From positions 1,644,409 through 1,708,408 of the forward strand of contig NZ_JABEKT010000001.1 in assembly GCF_013283195.1 (NCBI RefSeq): DNA of 64,000 nt. The letters are read 5' to 3'. Shown here one piece after another: positions 63,116 through 64,000 of the stretch. A model generated the notes under the pieces. The model did no database searches, had not been told where the DNA came from, and worked only from the letters and a program-made list of their open reading frames with translations. Origin of the DNA: Ensifer adhaerens (lineage in GTDB: Bacteria > Pseudomonadota > Alphaproteobacteria > Rhizobiales > Rhizobiaceae). Position numbers and translations under genes: made by a program. The stretch's first letter is position 1, and each line of letters opens with the position of its first letter.

Positions 63116-64000
63116 TCGGACTGCGCCTGACAAGGGCGGCTATCAGCGCTGCCGGCGAAACGGCTTGGTCGGTCCCCATTCGACTAATCTCATCCGGCGC
63201 ACAGGCAGCCGACGCAATCGTCGCAGCCGAGCCGGAGCCCATGGAATACGTTCGCGTTTGCGACGCTTTCGGCACTGGCTACTTCTACATCCCGGGCACC
63301 GAAACCTGCCTCAAGATCGGCGGCTTCATCCGTTTCCAGACCGACTTCGGTCGTGACAAGGTTACGAGCAAGTGGAACCCGAAAGACGAAGGTAACCAGG
63401 CAACCTCTGACTGGGATGCATTCTCGCGCGCTTACATCTCGTTCGACGCCAAGAGCGACACCGAGTACGGCACGCTCACCGGCTTCTTCGCTGCTGAATT
63501 CAATGCTGATGCCGACCAGGACGAAGCTGACAGCCTGATCGACGTTGATGAAGCCTACATCCAGCTCGGCGGCCTCAAGGCCGGCTTCTTCTACAGCTGG
63601 TGGGACAAGGGCCTGAACGGCGAAACCGACACGCTCGGCAACAACACCGAGTTCAACTCGATCGCCTACCTCTATGACGGTGGCTCGTTCCAGGCTGGTA
63701 TCTCTGTCGACGAACTCGAAGCTGCTACCACCAAGGCTAACGGCATTGGCGTTGCAGGTATCGTTTCGGCTTCGGTCGGCGGTGTATCGTTCGACCTGCT
63801 CGGCGGCTTCGACACCGAAGTTGAAGAAGGCGCGATCCGCGCTCTGCTTTCGGCAGACCTCGGTCCGGGCACCTTCCAGCTCGCTGGTATCTGGGCTTCC
63901 GACCCGAACGCTTACTGGGCTGAGTCCGAGTGGACCGTTGCTGCGTCGTACGCCTTCAAGGCAACCGACAAGCTGAAGATCACCCCCGGTGCTCAGTACT
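63112..64000 (+). CDS. Rhizobial outer-membrane porin (RopA/Omp2 type), 5' end altered, 3' end beyond window
   Basis: From about 63190 the frame encodes SSGAQAADAIVAAEPEPMEY, VRVCDAFGTGYFYIPGTETC and LKIGGFIRFQTDFGRD, followed by many amphipathic beta strands. This is the classic alphaproteobacterial porin start, including the cleavage site AQA-AD. The normal signal-peptide N-terminus is absent: upstream the frame reads LRLTRAAISAAGETAWSVPI back to a GTG at 63112, which is not a good export signal. The porin is probably a truncated copy joined here by rearrangement, or has a new start. It continues past the right edge. Confidence 0.8.
   Translation, partial: MIGLRLTRAAISAAGETAWSVPIRLISSGAQAADAIVAAEPEPMEYVRVCDAFGTGYFYIPGTETCLKIGGFIRFQTDFGRDKVTSKWNPKDEGNQATSDWDAFSRAYISFDAKSDTEYGTLTGFFAAEFNADADQDEADSLIDVDEAYIQLGGLKAGFFYSWWDKGLNGETDTLGNNTEFNSIAYLYDGGSFQAGISVDELEAATTKANGIGVAGIVSASVGGVSFDLLGGFDTEVEEGAIRALLSADLGPGTFQLAGIWASDPNAYWAESEWTVAASYAFKATDKLKITPGAQY

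Overview
The window reads as an accessory replicon (megaplasmid or chromid) or a genomic island of a Rhizobiales alphaproteobacterium of the Rhizobium/Sinorhizobium/Agrobacterium kind. The evidence is GC-rich coding on both strands, a usg gene, DUF982 proteins, an accessory groESL and small heat-shock protein with a ROSE-type leader, BlcC/AttM-like lactone catabolism, a RopA/Omp2-type porin, and many ABC importers between IS relics (ISKra4, IS630, IS91). No rRNA, tRNA, CRISPR array or replication origin was seen.

Layout. 1-2.2 kb: a GMC oxidoreductase (cut by the edge) with its Tat-exported small subunit, a VOC protein and a ribbon-helix-helix protein. 2.4-21.8 kb: a large catabolic regulon. 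It holds a tandem-domain HxlR regulator, a CoxL/S/M-type molybdenum hydroxylase with an inserted metallo-beta-lactamase lactonase gene, a CoxG-like protein, a complete LIV-type ABC importer, and a + strand operon of enoyl-CoA hydratase-like protein, short-chain dehydrogenase, acyl-CoA ligase, Fe-alcohol dehydrogenase, thioesterase, semialdehyde dehydrogenase, short adenylate kinase and an XdhC-type maturation factor. A near-identical 17-bp site lies at the regulator gene and in both divergent intergenic regions. 22.4-31.1 kb: a sigma-54 enhancer-binding regulator divergent from a zinc alcohol dehydrogenase and a polyol/sugar-type ABC importer whose two ATPases carry complementary defects; a -24/-12 promoter with palindromes sits between. 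31.4-36.3 kb: relics, then a heat-shock island (groESL, usg, hsp20, two DUF982 genes) with matching putative RpoH promoters. 36.5-43 kb: an SRAP protein, an orphan receiver, an HD-GYP protein, an AraC regulator and two decayed insertion sequences.

43.4-61.7 kb: a second catabolic regulon. An alpha/beta-hydrolase-fold protein and two paralogous IclR regulators precede a ~14-kb + strand gene run: SCP2-like protein, alpha/beta hydrolase, BlcC/AttM-like lactonase, ribose-type ABC importer (binding protein, fused ATPase, two oversized permeases), a seven-helix microbial-rhodopsin homologue whose retinal-binding lysine is arginine, a flotillin-like SPFH protein, a four-helix membrane protein, a sodium:solute symporter, a second Fe-alcohol dehydrogenase and a decayed second semialdehyde dehydrogenase. 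61.7-64 kb: relics, a small monooxygenase-like gene and a porin that has lost its normal signal peptide and runs off the edge.

Both regulons contain the lactonase / hydroxyacid dehydrogenase / semialdehyde dehydrogenase triad known from Agrobacterium blcABC, so both probably convert lactones or omega-hydroxyacids to dicarboxylates (inference). The most unusual system is the set opsin-without-lysine, SPFH protein, 4-TM protein and SSS transporter placed directly behind the ABC importer of the second regulon.
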